From positions 186,001 through 250,000 of the forward strand of contig LATX02000219.1 of assembly GCA_001466705.2 (NCBI GenBank): DNA of 64,000 nt, in the 5' to 3' direction. Origin of the DNA: Moniliophthora roreri (lineage: Eukaryota; Basidiomycota; Agaricomycetes; Agaricales; Marasmiaceae). The notes beneath the pieces were generated by a model. The model was not told where the DNA came from and did not search any database. It was given only the letters and a program-made list of their open reading frames with translations. A program made the translations under genes and the position numbers. Below, piece after piece: positions 23,640 through 35,369 of this stretch. How positions within the stretch are numbered: position 1 is the stretch's first letter; each line of letters starts with the position of its first letter.

Positions 23640-23960
23640 ACCGATATCTAGAGACTACAGAGACATGACTTACAACGACCTCCTCAACCTTCAACCGATT
23701 CACATACTCGAATACCTTCTCTAGAATGTCCCGGGCCTTGCGAATGTCCAGAACCCGGTATACTAGCTGCATCATCGATGGATTGTATTCCAGGGCGCAG
23801 ACACGGAAACAGCCGCGGTCTTTTCTCAGTTTGAACAGGAAGACCGTCTGCTTCAAAGTTGAGAATGCATATTTAGTCTTCCCAAAGGTCTCAAGCGAGT
23901 GAACGATTCCCTGAACAAGTTGTTTCGAGTACGGTTAGGCGAACTCACGTTCCATCTGTT
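23640..23960 (-). pseudogene. 3'-truncated gene fragment next to the mariner-like element
   Basis: The minus strand keeps a convincing coding exon of about 240 bp (KYAFSTLKQTVFLFKLRKDR, then CALEYNPSMMQLVYRVLD and ARDILEKVFEYVNRLKVEE). It ends at a good GTAAGT donor near 23670. No matching downstream exon follows; the mariner-like element begins at once. A possible first exon (MEQME) near 23945-23960 ends at GTGAGT but does not join in frame to the next acceptor. I read it as a remnant of a small conserved gene of unknown function. A short complete gene with an unusual structure cannot be excluded. Confidence 0.45.
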
Positions 23961-24212
23961 CCATTGTCCAAAAAGCATTCTACGTCAATGCGTTCATCAA
24001 CTCGCTTCGCACGCAAGAGTGTAGAAATGCCATGTATTTTTGGAAATGTCCTGTTTGTAGAGTATGTACGAACAGAAAATTTCTATCCCGCCCCATTATT
24101 ATGCACGTTTGGAGAAAAAAGAGAAGTATTGTATTACTACATTAGAAGAGAGTGGGATTCGATTTCGGAAAGCGAACACGATAGCATAGCAATGTGAGCC
24201 TCACATCCACCT

Positions 24213-27200
24213 TCAAGAAAGATCAAAGGCAGCATTAACAAATTGCTCAATCTCCTTCTTGTGTTGAGTCTGTGAAATCCCAGACGTTAGCTCAGCATTC
24301 AAAGCAGTAGCAACAAAAACTTACCTTGCTACCAGTCGCAACAGAACTCGTGGGTTCCCGTCCAGCATAACGGGGGTACTTTCCTTTATGGTGCTCGGTC
24401 TGTTGGGCCGCGGTATAGATTCTTGGGCCGACGTAGTTCCATACACCATTGTTCAGAGGCTCTTCCTGCACCCAGTATAAGCTAGCGTTGGGATACTTGT
24501 CCAGATGGGGTGTAAGCTGATAGTCACCGTCAACAGTCAGAGAGTATTCGTAGTGAGAGCAAAAAGGAAGGGCGCACGAGGTCATAGGGGAACGGCGAAA
24601 TCTGCTCAAGCCTGCTGATGGCGACATCCTTGATACCTCTTTCTTCTCTTGCTGCGAGAAGGGTGTGGTAGACTTGACCTGTTGAACCGATAAGCAACGA
24701 GTCCATATTCAACACAGCAGGTAAACTAACCAGTGCAGAGAATATGCCTCTTGACTTCTTCAGGGGCGACCAACTCCTCAGGGTGAGGCTCTGGAAGGTA
24801 TCTCTGGAAGTGAGTCTCGCCAACCATCTCCGAGAGATCCGAACGAGCTCGAGGATGACGAAGGAGACTCTTGGAGAAGAAGAGAATGAGGGGTTTACGG
24901 AAGTCACGGTGGATTTGGCGACGTAGGACATGGAACTACGGAGAATCAATGTCAGTATACGAACGAACGACCCATAGCGAAAACAAGACATACGTAGTTA
25001 GCAGGCGTCGTTGGGTAAACAACCTGCATATTACAATCCTGATGCTGTCTCTCAATCTTCTCCGGACTGGGGAAGATATGTGGATGATCATCACAGAGTT
25101 GCAAAAACCTCTCAATCCTTCCACTCGAATGCTCTGGCCCTTGCCCATCATATCCATGAGGCAAACTCATAACCAAGCCCGTACGCTGTAACCACTTCCT
25201 CTCTCCCGACGCAATGAATTGATCGATGATACACTGCGCGTTGTTGGCAAAGTCACCGAATTGGGCTTCCCACATTGTGAGTGAGTCGGGTGAGACGAGA
25301 GAATAACCAAGCTCGAAACCGAGACATCCAAATTCGGAAAGTGAGGAATTGCACACAGTAAACCGGGCTTGAGATGATCCGAGGTCGTTCAAGGGAACAT
25401 ACTGAGCTTCAGTATTTTGATCGTGAAGAACAGCGTGGCGTTGGGAGAATGTACCACGCTCAACATCTTGACCAGACACACGAACATGGATCTTCTCCAG
25501 AGCTAAAGAACCGAAAGCCAGTGCCTCGGCAGTGGACCAATCAATGTTTGTACCCTCCTCGACTGTCTTTCCACGAGTCTTGAGGATACGAGCGAGGTTG
25601 CTGTGGACGCTAAAGTCAGAAGGATGGCTGGAAATGACCTTTCCGACGCGTTTGAGAGTTTCTTCGTCAGAACCAGTTAGGCGCGTAGGAAGTGTCTCGT
25701 CAGCGAGTTGTTTGGGCGAGGGGAAACCCTGCCATGACGCGGACAGCCACTCTTTACTGGTCGGCACGTAGTCCTTCGCACCATTCGCAGCCTTCTCCAG
25801 CATTCCCCATACCCACTTCTTGTGCTCTTCAATGTCTTTTTCGGTGAATGTACCTCTGCCAATGAGGAACTTGGAATATTGAGTGAGGGGAGTAGGTTGC
25901 TTTTTAATTGCCTCGTACATCCTGGGTTGAGTGAACATTGGCTGATCCGTCTCGTTGTGCCCGTGACGCCTGTAGCAGACGATATCGATGACGACATCCT
26001 TCTTGAACTTGGCACGGTAGTCGGCAGCGAGTTGGCAGACAAAGTTGACTGCTTCAACGTTATCACCGTTGACGTGGAAGATGGGTGCGTCGATGGACTT
26101 GGCAATATCGGATGGATAAGGTGTGGAGCGGGCAAACCGTGGGTCAGTGGTGAAACCAATCTGGTTGTTGACAATCAGATGGATGGTTCCTCCGGTGCCA
26201 TAGTTGGGGAGATTGTGGAAGCCCATAGTTTCGTAGACAACGCCCTGTCCGGCGAATGCGGCATCTCCGTGAAGAAGTACACCCATAGCCGTGCTGTGGT
26301 TTGTCTCGTCACCCTCGAAATGCTGAATTGCCCGAGTCTTTCCGAGTACGACCGGATCTTCGGCTTCAAGATGAGACGGGTTGGCGACGAGTGATAATGA
26401 GACCTTCTTTCCTGAGGGTGTAGGTCTGACGTAATTGGCACCCAAATGGTACTTGACGTCTCCGGCAGGCTCGTCGCCCTCTGCACCGCTAAACTCGTTG
26501 AGAATGGCTTCAATGGGTTTACGAATGACGTTTGCGAGAACATTGAGCCTGCCACGATGAGGCATACCCATAGTGATGTGCTTGACGCCGTTTTCGACTG
26601 AACGATCAATAAGAGCCTTCATGCCGGGGATGAGGGCCTCGCAACCCTCGAGACCGAAACGTTTCTCATTGGGATATTTGGATGCAATGAATTTTTCAAA
26701 GGATTCCGACCAAATGAGACGATCGAGAATCATTCTCTTTTCCTCAACGGTGTAGTTCCAGGGTTTGGGAATTTCGACACGTTCCCGGATCCAGTCGCAC
26801 TGGTCCTTGTCAGGAATGTGCACGTATTGAATACCCACGGCACCACCTATCCGTGCTCGTCAGAAAAGCAAGAATCATGAATGAGCACGAGTACTCACAA
26901 TATATGCGTTTAAGCAGTTTAATGATCTCCCCAAGCTTCATCGTTTTCCTGTCTTCAGTAGCGAAGTGAGGTAGAATTCCGGGACCGAGGGTGATGTCTT
27001 TATCCAAATCGCGTTCAGTGAACCCATAACGACTGAGTTCGAGTTCGGGTGGACGAACATCGGCCAAATCAGTGTCGAGGATTCCAAGAGGGTCCAATTC
27101 AGCCACATGGTGTCCGCGGACTTGATATGCACGAACAAGCAGTTGAACCTAAAGATCAAGCTCAGTATATCTATGATGAAAAATCAACCTTCCTCACTTT

Positions 27201-27554
27201 CAGGTGATCATCCAACTCCGCACCACCAGAGGTAGCATGAAGTGCAGGAGCACCATCCGCAGGAGGAGCCACGAGACTTGGAGGTGGTTGGAAAGCTTGT
27301 GGGCTGGCAAGACCTTTATCAAGGCCAGAGAAGTAGGCGTTCCATGAAGCGTGTACAGAGTTGGGGTCCTGCCTCCAGTGCCTGTACATCTCCTCCGCAT
27401 AATAAGCGTTTGTGCCATTGGCAAAGATGTCGTTTGGCGAAGGAGGTTTGGCGGTGGCATATCGCCTGGTTTGAGGAAGGAAAGCGCCGACGACGAAGCC
27501 AGACCGACTCCTGACTGGAACTGGGAGACGTCGCAGAGCTTGTCTGGGCAACAT
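24213..27554 (-). CDS. KGD1: 2-oxoglutarate dehydrogenase E1 component, mitochondrial (1004 aa)
   Basis: Seven exons: 27554-27198, 27148-26899, 26846-24994, 24935-24731, 24678-24578, 24516-24325 and 24269-24213. They total 3,015 nt, close to the ~1,014 residues of yeast Kgd1. It is the thiamine-diphosphate-dependent decarboxylase of the 2-oxoglutarate dehydrogenase complex (TCA cycle, matrix). Seen in order: an Arg-rich presequence ending QTRRYATAK; the N-terminal E1 motif [21 protein letters not shown]-type and PLGI segments; [38 protein letters not shown]; the [12 protein letters not shown] metal/cofactor loop; the [11 protein letters not shown] and [14 protein letters not shown] transketolase motifs; and RIERFLQL. 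The C-terminal domain carries [21 protein letters not shown]. No breaks were seen. The product, succinyl-CoA, is the usual CoA donor for SUGCT-type transferases such as the one at 9.2 kb. Confidence 0.97.
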
Positions 27555-28229
27555 GGCGGGAGATGGAAACGTAGGCTGGGCTACGGGAGGGGGTTAGTGG
27601 TAGTTGGGGATTAAGAATGAATTTGGGTAATTTTATCCCGGTTACCGCGCGCAATGATGAATGCCAGCACGACGGAGATCCTACTCGAAAATGAACATTT
27701 TATACGTGTCACGCTAAATGAAGCCTTGCATCTATTTCATTACTTACTCTGCCCACTGTGTACACTAAATGAGGTCGATGCAGAGAAACTGGCGGTCAGA
27801 GTGTCGATCCGAGTAAACCCGGCTACCATGGGGCTATGACGCAGCTGACAGACATCGCCAGGATGAGGCTGCATTTTGAGATTTTCAGGTAATTAAAAGT
27901 TGGTAGACCTCCTCGCCTGTCAGGACACTGAGCCGCGGTGAACAGTAGGTCGGTTCAAAGTTACAGCAGCTATGATCATAGCTCCGTAGCTCGTAGTTTT
28001 GTAGATCATGTGCTATCCCGGGCCCGCGGCCGCGGTGCCAAATTGAGTAGTCGCCTTCACCGGCGTGACAATCTTTGATGAATCTTCGTGATTGTTGGCA
28101 GCCCATTCAAAAGTCAGCAAGGCTGTGGGTTTATTTTGACTGCGGGGCTTTCGAGTTGTTGAATTTGACCACGAGAACATGGTATAAATAGAGGAAAATA
28201 ATTTAAAAGAGTGGCAGCAGCTCAAAAGA
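27555..28229. promoter_or_regulatory. Upstream region of KGD1
   Basis: A 675 bp stretch of normal CpG content between the KGD1 start and the transposon island. It should contain the KGD1 promoter. No separate gene was seen. Confidence 0.4.
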
Positions 28230-28237
28230 GCCTGTAG

Positions 28238-28596
28238 TAGGGCTGCCAACAGCTCGGCTCGGCTCGCTCCCGGCTTGCTCGCGGAGTGCTGATCCGGCTC
28301 CGGCTCTGGAGCCATTTGTAGGTGAACAGCTCCACCCTGGTGGCTCTCTGCTTTTTCAATGCAAAAAATTACCCACAATATTGCTGTATGCATATAGAAA
28401 GTATTGTTCAGCCTTGAGGTAAAAAAGGAAACTAAATGGGACATCATGGGGACAGTCACTGTCAATTGTCAGTGTACTTGACCTGGGAGCCACTTACCCC
28501 TAACAGCTCTATTAGCCATTATGGGCAAGCAGCTCCACACAGCTTGGCTCTGGAGCTGCTGGAGCCAGTGAGCAAGCCAAGCTGTTGGCACCCCTA
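28238..28596. mobile_element. hAT-type MITE, 359 bp
   Basis: Imperfect terminal inverted repeats begin TAGGGCTGCCAACAGCTCGG on the left and TAGGGGTGCCAACAGCTTGG on the right (reverse strand). Both sides carry the identical 8 bp GCCTGTAG (28230-28237 and 28597-28604), the target duplication expected for hAT transposons. There is no coding capacity. GGAGCC/GGCTCC motifs repeat inside. The left third still has many CpGs, while the right third has lost almost all of them. Confidence 0.82.
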
Positions 28597-28884
28597 GCCT
28601 GTAGAGCAGGATGTCACAGGTGAATTGTGCAATGCAGCTCTAGTGTCACACTAGCATCACATTATTGCTCTTGCTGGCTCACTGGGTCACATGATTTACA
28701 AAAACTATAAGCTATAGAGCTATGATCATAGCTCCTGTAACTTTGAATGTCTCTAGTAGCAGTGAGAGTGTATTTCTCCACTTTAGCACAGGATTTTTGC
28801 CTTCTGTGCCTAATTGACTAAACAAGCAGGTCCTTCTCACATGGATACCTTGTCCTGACTACCTGCACTTTCTGTGACTGCTAT

Positions 28885-29657
28885 GAGCCTGTTCAGATAA
28901 AATGCCAAAATTTTTGATTCTGACATTTCACATGTTGGAAACTGCTGGCAGCTGTTTCCACCACTATATTTCCTTATCCTCCTTTGTTATCTAGCAAAGT
29001 CCTGGTAGTTCTTTCATATCTACCTACTTATAAGCTATCTATGACATGGTGAGAATCATAAGATGTCAATTTACTGTCAACATGAGGATACAAGGTCATG
29101 TAAAGCTCCCAATCCACTATGAAAGTCATTGCCAAGTCATGCAAGTTGCTGACAATAGCAAAATATAGCAGTATAGATAGTTTTTACAGCCAACCACTCA
29201 TGTTATGATGACTGAAGAGATTCAGTATATGTCGAAAGAGGTCCCAAGGCCACAAGTACTCATCAGACTTCAGGCCAACATTGTAAGTAGTGGGTCTTTG
29301 ACTACTTTTAATGAGCACTCACCCTTCCTAGGCTCTAATAACATGCTGGGGAACTTATTATTGTATGTGAGGTGCTGTGAACAGCATATAGGATGTGGTT
29401 GACAGAGTATAAATATTGTCTTGGTCACTTCTACATGCAGTTTGGGATTGTAGGAGATATTATTTGGGATATTGAGGGTTTAAAGAGTCTAGAGCATATA
29501 TATGCATATTCTCATTGCCATCCTGATAATTCTGAGTACAAGGAAATGTTGAAAATATGGCCAGGAACCAAATGTAAGTGGTAGGAACAGGCACTGGCAG
29601 TTTCTGACATGCGAAATGTGAGAATCAAAAATTTTGGCATCTTATCCAAACAGGCTC
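28885..29657. mobile_element. PIF/Harbinger-like MITE candidate, 773 bp
   Basis: Inverted terminal repeats of roughly 90 bp begin GAGCCTGTTCAGATAA on the left and GAGCCTGTTTGGATAA on the right (reverse strand), then share GATGCCAAAATTTT-like sequence. TAT flanks both ends (28882-28884 and 29658-29660), consistent with a 3 bp target duplication. No transposase is present. Family assignment is tentative, since a 3 bp match could be chance. Confidence 0.6.
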
Positions 29658-31066
29658 TATACAATATAAGGTGAGCAAATTATATGTGTGTGCCAGAGTC
29701 TCAACAGTGTGCTGGACTTGGAAATGCAAGTGGCCAAACCTGAGTGAGAGTAGAAGACCAAAACTTTGTGGAATTTCATATAGTGTGGTATATGGAAATT
29801 TACATGCCAACATTTGAGTAGAGTGTATTTGTGGGTGTATATACAACTTGTGTTCTTACAAATATGAAATAGTTTTTCATGCAAAAATCCCAAAATGGAG
29901 CTGTAAATCTTACAAAGTATACCAATGCATGTCTATGCCCCAAGAAATATGCAGTCATCTGCAGTGACAGCATGACTGCTTATGCTTGTAGTTTCTGCAA
30001 CAATAATACAACCAGACAACAACCAGAAGGGCATTGACAAAGTGTAAGAAAGTGTACCATACTTACCTATAATTGTCTTCTGCTGTACCCATCTATTACA
30101 AGAGGAGCATAATTGAAAACTAATCAACATATCTCACAGCATAAAGGGCAAAAACAAGCTTTGGCCCCAAGGTAAATGGAGGACAAATGTTAAGACTGCA
30201 GGACAGGGCAGGGCATGTCCATAGGAATATTGATGCAGTTACCAAAAGGGGCAATCCATTTGTGAGAGTATTTCCATAATGGAAGCTTCAAAATAAGGCC
30301 TCAGTGCACGATAAAGAACAATTTCTCCATTTCATTCCAGACTTATAACAAATTGGAGCTTTTTTTATATGAGAAAAAACCTATATATATGCCTATGGAT
30401 ACACCAGGGAAGCAATTCTATGATTCTATGAGACAGTGCTAGCATTGGCAGGATGACATAGCAGCATGCTATTGTCATTTTGGACCTATTGCTTCACACC
30501 TACCCTCTAGTCCCATTTCCAGCCAAAGTTACTGCTCTAGCAGCTGTGTTACAGTCATTTCAAAAACTCATGAGAAAGTCAATCTTCATGGGAATCTTCA
30601 CCTGGAGGAAAAATCAGTTTTTTTCTCCCATTCATCTTATTCATTCCACTTAATTCTGGCCATGTTCTGAACTAGAAAATTCCTCCAGATGAGACTTCAA
30701 TATTTACTTCAGTAGCCAGGATATGAAAATGGCAAAATATATATTATAATATCTATGTACATACATTAAAGGGTACAATAAAGGTAATTAATTCAGCTAA
30801 GTAACAACCTAACCTTACATTATCTAAGTTGAGGCATTGCAAAGTATTTCATTAGCTAGTTGTAAGCAAAAGCAGATCTGAGGTACTTACTAGCATGCAG
30901 TCATTGTACAGGCATCAATCCAACCTTAATAGGGCTTTAAGGTCAGTGCATGTACATAAAATTACATAGACATCATACTAATAACTCAGCATTAAGATGC
31001 ATATGTTGATTTAAGCCCACTTCAATGCAGCCAAGGTCTAGAATAACAGTCAGATATATATATTGC

Positions 31067-31520
31067 TGTAGCATTTTGAGCAGTCTGAATGTGACTGTAA
31101 CCAGTGACTAGATGTTTGATATTTTGGATTCAGCCAATGGGTGAGTGACCTGTAACACATTCAAATGTGTTCAAATCTATTTATGCAGCCCAGAGATTCA
31201 AAATGCACAACAGCTTTAAGATTGGTTAATGATGCATAGAGAGATTAGTATACCAGACTGAGAAGGGAAAAGTAGCAGAGGTTAGCAGCTGAAGGTGGTG
31301 AAAATGCTATTTTTGAGTTCTTCAGCAGTGTCTGCCTCATGCCAACATTTGAAGAAGCTGGACATATGCCAGGCTGCTCTTACTCTGAAAACTCTGCATT
31401 TTCCCAAACATTTTTTAGATTTGACCTATTGCTATGTGACCAGTGACCAACATGACATTTCAAACAAACACCCTGTGACCCATAACATTCAAACTGCTTG
31501 AAATGCTACAGTATATGAGC
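31067..31520. repeat. Imperfect inverted repeat, ~450 bp span
   Basis: The arms are CTGTAGCATTTTGAGCAG (left) and CTGTAGCATTTCAAGCAG (right, reverse strand), with similarity continuing through the next ~15 bases. No target duplication could be defined. It may be a degraded MITE. Confidence 0.4.
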
Positions 31521-31569
31521 AGTAAGCATAATATACTTATAATTGCCTCATGTGCTATAGCTAATTGGA

Positions 31570-31920
31570 GTAAAAGATGGTAATGTTGATGATGAGCAAA
31601 GTGCAGCAATAATGATAATAGACAAAGGGTTCATTACTATAAAAAGACAATGACAAGGCAGAGGGTCTGATGGCAATGCAGAGAGCAATAACAATGTTGG
31701 GCAGACAGTGTTGAAAACCATGACAATAATGGGCAGAAGGTGACAATAGTAAGAGAAAAAGAGGATAGTAGTACAAAAGGAAGAGGAAAAAAATAATAAT
31801 TACAAAAGAAAGAGGGCAATAATGGTAAGAAGATAGAGGACAATGACAATGAGAGGGAGAGTACAATGAGAGGAAGGAGATGGTGGTAGTAAAAAAAAAG
31901 AAAGAAAAATCAGAGTTTGA
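31570..31920. repeat. Purine-rich low-complexity tract
   Basis: About 350 bp in which the plus strand is overwhelmingly A and G (GACAATGA, AGAGGAAAA and AATAATAAT repeats). The strand asymmetry explains the long minus-strand frames rich in Ser, Leu and Phe here; I do not regard those as genes. Confidence 0.6.
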
Positions 31921-33436
31921 AAAGTAAGTGAAATGCATACAAATAATCATAGGGGTCTACACCCACATGATACTAAACTGGTAATGGGTGATTATGACTG
32001 ATAATTATGTTACAAATTTTCTCTCTTCAACACTATATCTTATCTATTATCATTTGTGAATCCCTTATTGACCTGTTCATTCTTATTTTCATTCTTTTTT
32101 ATGCATGTTAAACATCCATTTTACATGCTTCATCCCCTCCTCATGTTTACCTTCAGTTTGATCACTTTCCACATGTTGTACACACAACAACCTTGTTTCA
32201 TCCTTTCATATATGCCTTTTCCACATGTTTTGCTGCACCTTGCTATTGATATATGTTTTACATACCTTTTTCTCATTTCAGCCTCATTGTAGCAATATGC
32301 TTTATTGCACAACAGTAGCATAGTCTACATGAGGATTCTATGTATAAGTAGTGTACTTTTGCAGGTCTGGCTCCTTAGTTTGACCTTGTACACATCTCTC
32401 AAGTCTCTACTCTCAGAACAACTCTTAAGCCTTATGACTTCTGAACCTAAGTCTTCTGACTTAGTGACATTATGCTTTGACTTTCCTGTTAAGGAGCTTA
32501 AGCACCAGAACCAAGTTAAGGCTTAAAATTTTCCAAGTCTATTAGATATCAAAAAAGAGAAGAATGTAGAATGTATTAAGAACCTGTATGTAGAAATTGG
32601 AATACATGAATATTATTATAATAATGGAGAATCAGTTGAATTTTCAGAGATTCTTGTTATTCCCCATAGTAGTAGATTATCACCTTGATCAGTTTCCAGC
32701 AGTTTGATAGCAATAAGCTCAAGATAATAGAGTAAGATTGTTGTGCTTATCTGTGTTTCAATGTTGTTCTGACAACATTTCTTGAAAGTAGTGAAAGTAG
32801 AAGTGTTGTTGTATTCTGAGAAGGCTATGCCAATAATTGAAGTACAATGTTCAGAGGTCAACTGAGACAAACTGAATAGTAATAATAATGAAGTAGAGAA
32901 GAGAGTAGAGTCTTTATTTAGCCTGATTGAAGTAGGTTGATGAGAGTTGATGAGATTATAAAGGCTTGGGCAGGTTGATGTTCCAAGTTCAATAGATTCC
33001 AAGAGGAATTTGTCATTTTTTCACAATGCATGACTATATACCTTCAAGACTTTGATATTATGTTGATGTCACAAATTCATCCAGCATAGAATTTGATTCA
33101 CATGATAAATCTTTTTAGCCATATCAAGAAGCTTGACTCCTGTGTTTTGTCTACCTCACCTCCAATCCAGAAAATGTCAATTCAAACCAAAGAATATATT
33201 GGTAGCAGTAGAGATATTATAGCAAACAACTAACCAAGACCAAGACAGAAGACCATCAGCCCAAGCTATCTGGCACCTTGCTTATAGAACACAAGCAGCC
33301 TATCTAATCATGACAGCTCAAGATGAGTGCATGCTTTTCTCATTTCTTTTCTCCATGTCTTTTTCAACAATTTCATCTGGATAACAACTCACAAAAGAAT
33401 AGCACAAAGGTGACATTGTCTGAGTATCACTATATA

Positions 33437-34840
33437 CAGTTGTGGCGAAAAGATTTGCAATACCATATCCAGAAATTTTTTCACATGGCTGCCGCAACCC
33501 CTCCCTTGATCTTCCCTGAGTTCAACATTGGCCAGAAACAAGATATTAGACACTATTCTAGGCTACAGGAAAGTACTACAATGTATTTTAGGGGTATATA
33601 TATATGCAATATGTAATCTAGAGGGGTCTACATGGCCAGAAAGTCTCAAGAAAGCCTAAAAATACAGACATGACTAATAGCGTGTAGGATGTCTGTTGGC
33701 TGCCAGCAGTGCATCAATATGTTCAGGGAGGGAGTCATAAAGGGAGTCTATGTATTTCATATCCAATCCAGCCCATTCTTCTTTTGCTGCTTCCCATAAC
33801 TGTTCCTTGTTGGTTGGCAGTGGTACCCGTTTCCAGATTCTTCTATCCAACTCTGCCCAGGCATTCTCCATGATATTGATGTCTGGAGATTTGGCAGCCC
33901 AGAGGAGACACTTGATCCCATGATAGTCAATCCAGTCTGCAGCAGTTTTGAAAGTATGCTTCAGGTCATAGTCCTGCTGGAAGAGGAGGTCAGGAGTGTC
34001 ATGGGGAATGCCATAATCACCTAGTGTTCCAAGATAACCCTCCTCAAGCACCTCTGTGTACTTCTTCCCAGTCATAGTTCCCTCTATCCGAACCAACCTC
34101 CCTGGTCTATAGGGTGTGAGACAGCCCCAAACCATAATACTTCCCCCTCCATGTGGCACCATCTTCTGCAGCTTTGAAGGCTCAAGTGCCTCATCTACTC
34201 TCCTGCAACAGTACCAATGTCCATTTCCATTGAATACTGTCAGTTTCTTCTCATCTGAGAAGACTGCTAAATGCCATTCCTCCTTGTCCAAATCTGACAT
34301 CTTTAGTCCAAACTCCACCTGTCCATAAAGGTTATTGTTCATCAGATGTGGCTTCTTGTGTCAAACATGGCCATAGAGACCAGCTTGCTCAAGTGTCTGT
34401 TGAACTGTGCAGTCTGGAACTTGAGGACAGACAGTTCTACCAGCATCAGCACCATCCCGGATACTCCCGTCATCAATCCCTCTCACCATTTCACAAAGTT
34501 CCTGGGTGGAAACCTTCTTTGGACATCCTCTACCTGGCTTAGCGCACTTGTATGGATCCCTAGTGATGTTCATATTGTGATAATTTCTGCAAGCAGTGCT
34601 AGCATCAATGCCTACTACATCTGCAATATCAGAGTATTTCATGAATTGTTCTTCATGTAAAAAAGTAATGAGGCGTCGTTTAGTAGGGGAACATGGAGTA
34701 TAGGTCTTCTTTGTGCTTTTCCTGGCTCCTCTGGGTGGCCTATAGGTGAAGCAGCGCATGAGAGACAATGGTTGGGGAGTTCAACCATGCATGGGAATAA
34801 AATTCTCAAAATGGTATTGCAAATCTTTTCGCTGTGACTG
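33437..34840 (-). mobile_element. Tc1/mariner DNA transposon, 1,404 bp
   Basis: Inverted terminal repeats begin CAGTTGTGGCGAAAAGATTT on the left and CAGTCACAGCGAAAAGATTT on the right (reverse strand) and share about 30 bp. TA target duplications lie at 33435-33436 and 34841-34842. A transposase reading frame fills the interior on the minus strand. The element is complete in outline. Confidence 0.88.
33674..34768 (-). pseudogene. Tc1-type transposase with one in-frame stop
   Basis: A single reading frame runs 34768-33674, interrupted only by a TGA at 34363-34361. Before it lies the helix-turn-helix DNA-binding part (KYSDIADVVGIDASTACRNY, then GRGCPKKVST). After it lies the DDE/D catalytic part (FSDEKK, LLFQQDYDLKHT, SPDINIMENAWAELDRR). 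In relatives the codon at the stop is commonly Arg, and CGA to TGA is one C-to-T change. With the stop, only the DNA-binding half would be made. Alternatives are readthrough or a cryptic intron, for which I see no evidence. Confidence 0.85.
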
Positions 34841-35017
34841 TATGTCTCAATCTTCAAGCCAACTTTCTCATATTTGTTGTACTCCTCACCTAAAATCAAA
34901 GGCTATCTGATACAAATGTCAACAGCATATTCAAACTGGCTCTAATCCCTTCTTGTGCTGAGACTCCAGATAAGCCAACTCTTATGCACAAGGAGAGGTG
35001 GTTTGAAGCCTTATGCC

Positions 35018-35367
35018 TATTAGCAGCAAGTATTCTTTGATTGATACAAGCAACAGATGTCTTTAGTGCAGTGGTAGCTGTGATTACAGAGATCAGACAG
35101 TGAGATGAGAGGGGAGGAACTGAACTAGTAATTGCAGTATCTGCTGACTGCTTAAGTACATGGAGGCAACAAAGTAAAGGATATAACAAGTAAGTAGAAA
35201 GGAAGGGAGAAATAGGAATGTATCATATAGTGTTTTGTATGTATCTGTCAATAGTAACTGGGTGGTCCATATGTGCAAGTTGATGGTAGATAGAATAGCT
35301 GATTTTATAAGTAATAAAACAAAGTATATCATATGTACAATGAAACATAGAATACAAACCTCTGACA
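35018..35367 (-). repeat. 3' LTR of the copia element
   Basis: 350 bp on the minus strand, TGTCAGAGG at one end and CTGCTAATA at the other. It differs from the 5' LTR by about a dozen substitutions, all transitions by my reading, plus two indels (one of ~21 bp). Confidence 0.9.
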
Positions 35368-35369
35368 CT

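Larger units (their letters stand above)
29658..33436. other. AT-rich intergenic DNA, no gene supported
   Basis: No coding region is convincing. It holds an imperfect inverted repeat (31067-31520), a purine-rich tract (31570-31920), a pyrimidine-rich tract with repeated CATGTT (about 32080-32270) and an LTR-like stretch on the minus strand (about 32620-33050). The last contains TTTATAAT, AATAAA and a CT-rich end. These look like worn transposon remains. Confidence 0.5.

Noticed and set aside
31561..31950. 129-residue minus-strand frame rich in Phe, Leu and Ser
   Set aside because: Explained by the purine-rich tract; no start context or family resemblance.
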